A stretch of DNA of 6,928 nt from Actinomycetota bacterium. Lineage in GTDB: Bacteria > Margulisbacteria > Marinamargulisbacteria > SXXA01. Positions 6,514 through 6,928 of the stretch are shown here, piece after piece (positions within the stretch are counted from its first letter, which is position 1; the number at the start of each line of letters is the position of its first letter). The translations under genes and the position numbers were made by a program. The DNA is taken from the NCBI GenBank assembly GCA_005791325.1, contig SXXA01000135.1:1-6928 (forward strand), read 5' to 3'. The notes beneath the pieces were generated by a model. The model did not search any database and was not told the DNA's origin. It was given only the letters and a program-made list of their open reading frames with translations.

Positions 6514-6928
6514 TCCCATCTTCTTGGTTTCGTTGGGGAATCATTTCAAGTTTTTTAATATCTTGTTTTACCACCCTTACAATGGGCATGAATCAAATCC
6601 CCAATGAGTTATTGGTCGAAATAGACCCTGCCCGATCCGCCAAGCTTTTACCCCTACTCAATGCTACATTTGGAAATAAAATTCAAATTAAACCAGTAAT
6701 CTTAAGAAGCATGGGGGTATCATTGTTACACATCAAAAGCAAAAATGAATCTGAACTCACATCCATTATTCAAGCTCTGACCCAATCACAAGATTTGGGC
6801 ATTCATCAATTTCAACGAAATTATAGCTATTCGTTATTTAGGCCAGCGGTTCTAGACACCATTGAACTCATTCATCCCACCGAATCATCATCCATCCTTT
6901 ATGTTCCGAATGACCCCTATCTAACCGA
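6510..6928 (+). CDS. exported subtilisin-like (S8 family) serine protease, prepropeptide; 3' end outside window
   Basis: The frame opens with an ATG overlapping the preceding stop (ATGA) and runs 139 codons to the window end. Residues 1-27 look like an export signal, with R8 before a hydrophobic core (about 11-22). LISC (16-19) fits a lipobox, so lipoprotein processing is possible. Residues about 34-105 resemble a subtilase propeptide: VEIDP (36-40), SLLHIKS (71-77), and a helix-rich stretch ending near the FQRNYSY (101-107) region. VPNDPYLT (132-139) matches the PNDPYxxxQW motif at which many S8 catalytic domains begin. The catalytic Asp, His and Ser would all lie beyond the window. By family role it would be an exported protease made as an inactive zymogen. 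No good Shine-Dalgarno is visible, so translation is probably coupled to the upstream gene. The identification rests on the PNDPY junction and architecture. Confidence 0.68.
   Translation, partial: MIPSSWFRWGIISSFLISCFTTLTMGMNQIPNELLVEIDPARSAKLLPLLNATFGNKIQIKPVILRSMGVSLLHIKSKNESELTSIIQALTQSQDLGIHQFQRNYSYSLFRPAVLDTIELIHPTESSSILYVPNDPYLT

Noticed and set aside
6404..6607. Plus-strand 67-codon frame across the NAGS-like gene and protease junction
   Set aside because: It is out of frame with both recognised proteins, and its product has no domain features. The two real genes overlap by ATGA at this point.

Overview
The window is bacterial and almost fully coding. It has two divergent transcription units separated by 191 bp (343-533). 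To the left, on the minus strand, is the 5' part of a membrane-protein gene. It has two CxxC pairs and looks like the N-terminal half of a type IV prepilin peptidase (PilD/GspO/ComC family), and it is cut by the window edge at base 1. To the right, on the plus strand, is a very compact run of seven genes: leuA, leuB, a 5-formyltetrahydrofolate cyclo-ligase, purK, purE, an N-acetylglutamate synthase-like protein, and the start of an exported subtilisin-like (S8) protease cut by the right edge. Neighbouring genes in this run are separated by 0 to 3 nt or overlap by 4 to 17 nt, so the run is almost certainly one operon with extensive translational coupling.

The operon mixes anabolic pathways. 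LeuA and LeuB supply the first and third steps of leucine synthesis (leuCD are not in the window). FthC returns 5-formyl-THF to the one-carbon pool, part of which (10-formyl-THF) is used for purine rings. PurK and PurE together turn AIR into CAIR. The next protein combines an amino-acid-kinase fold with a C-terminal NAT domain of the vertebrate/Xanthomonas NAGS type and probably makes N-acetylglutamate for arginine. The last gene has an export signal and an S8 propeptide and does not obviously belong to this anabolic set.

The intergenic region holds a convincing sigma70-type promoter for the minus-strand gene (TTGTCA, 17 bp, TATCAT). It also holds a weaker extended -10 candidate for the operon, a 6-bp-arm inverted repeat between the two, and a small leader hairpin before the leuA Shine-Dalgarno. 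I see no T-box, no Leu-rich leader peptide, and no RNA gene, mobile element, CRISPR or terminator.

The organism cannot be assigned to a phylum from this window alone. Base composition is moderate, with a marked liking for GGG (Gly) and CCC (Pro) codons. PurK plus class I PurE, strong Shine-Dalgarno sites and sigma70-like boxes fit an ordinary bacterium. The vertebrate-like NAGS and the actinobacterial/planctomycete-like LeuB suggest a less-studied lineage. I found no evidence of a new defence or mobile system. The most noteworthy item is the NAGS-like protein, whose kinase domain has lost its usual catalytic motifs.
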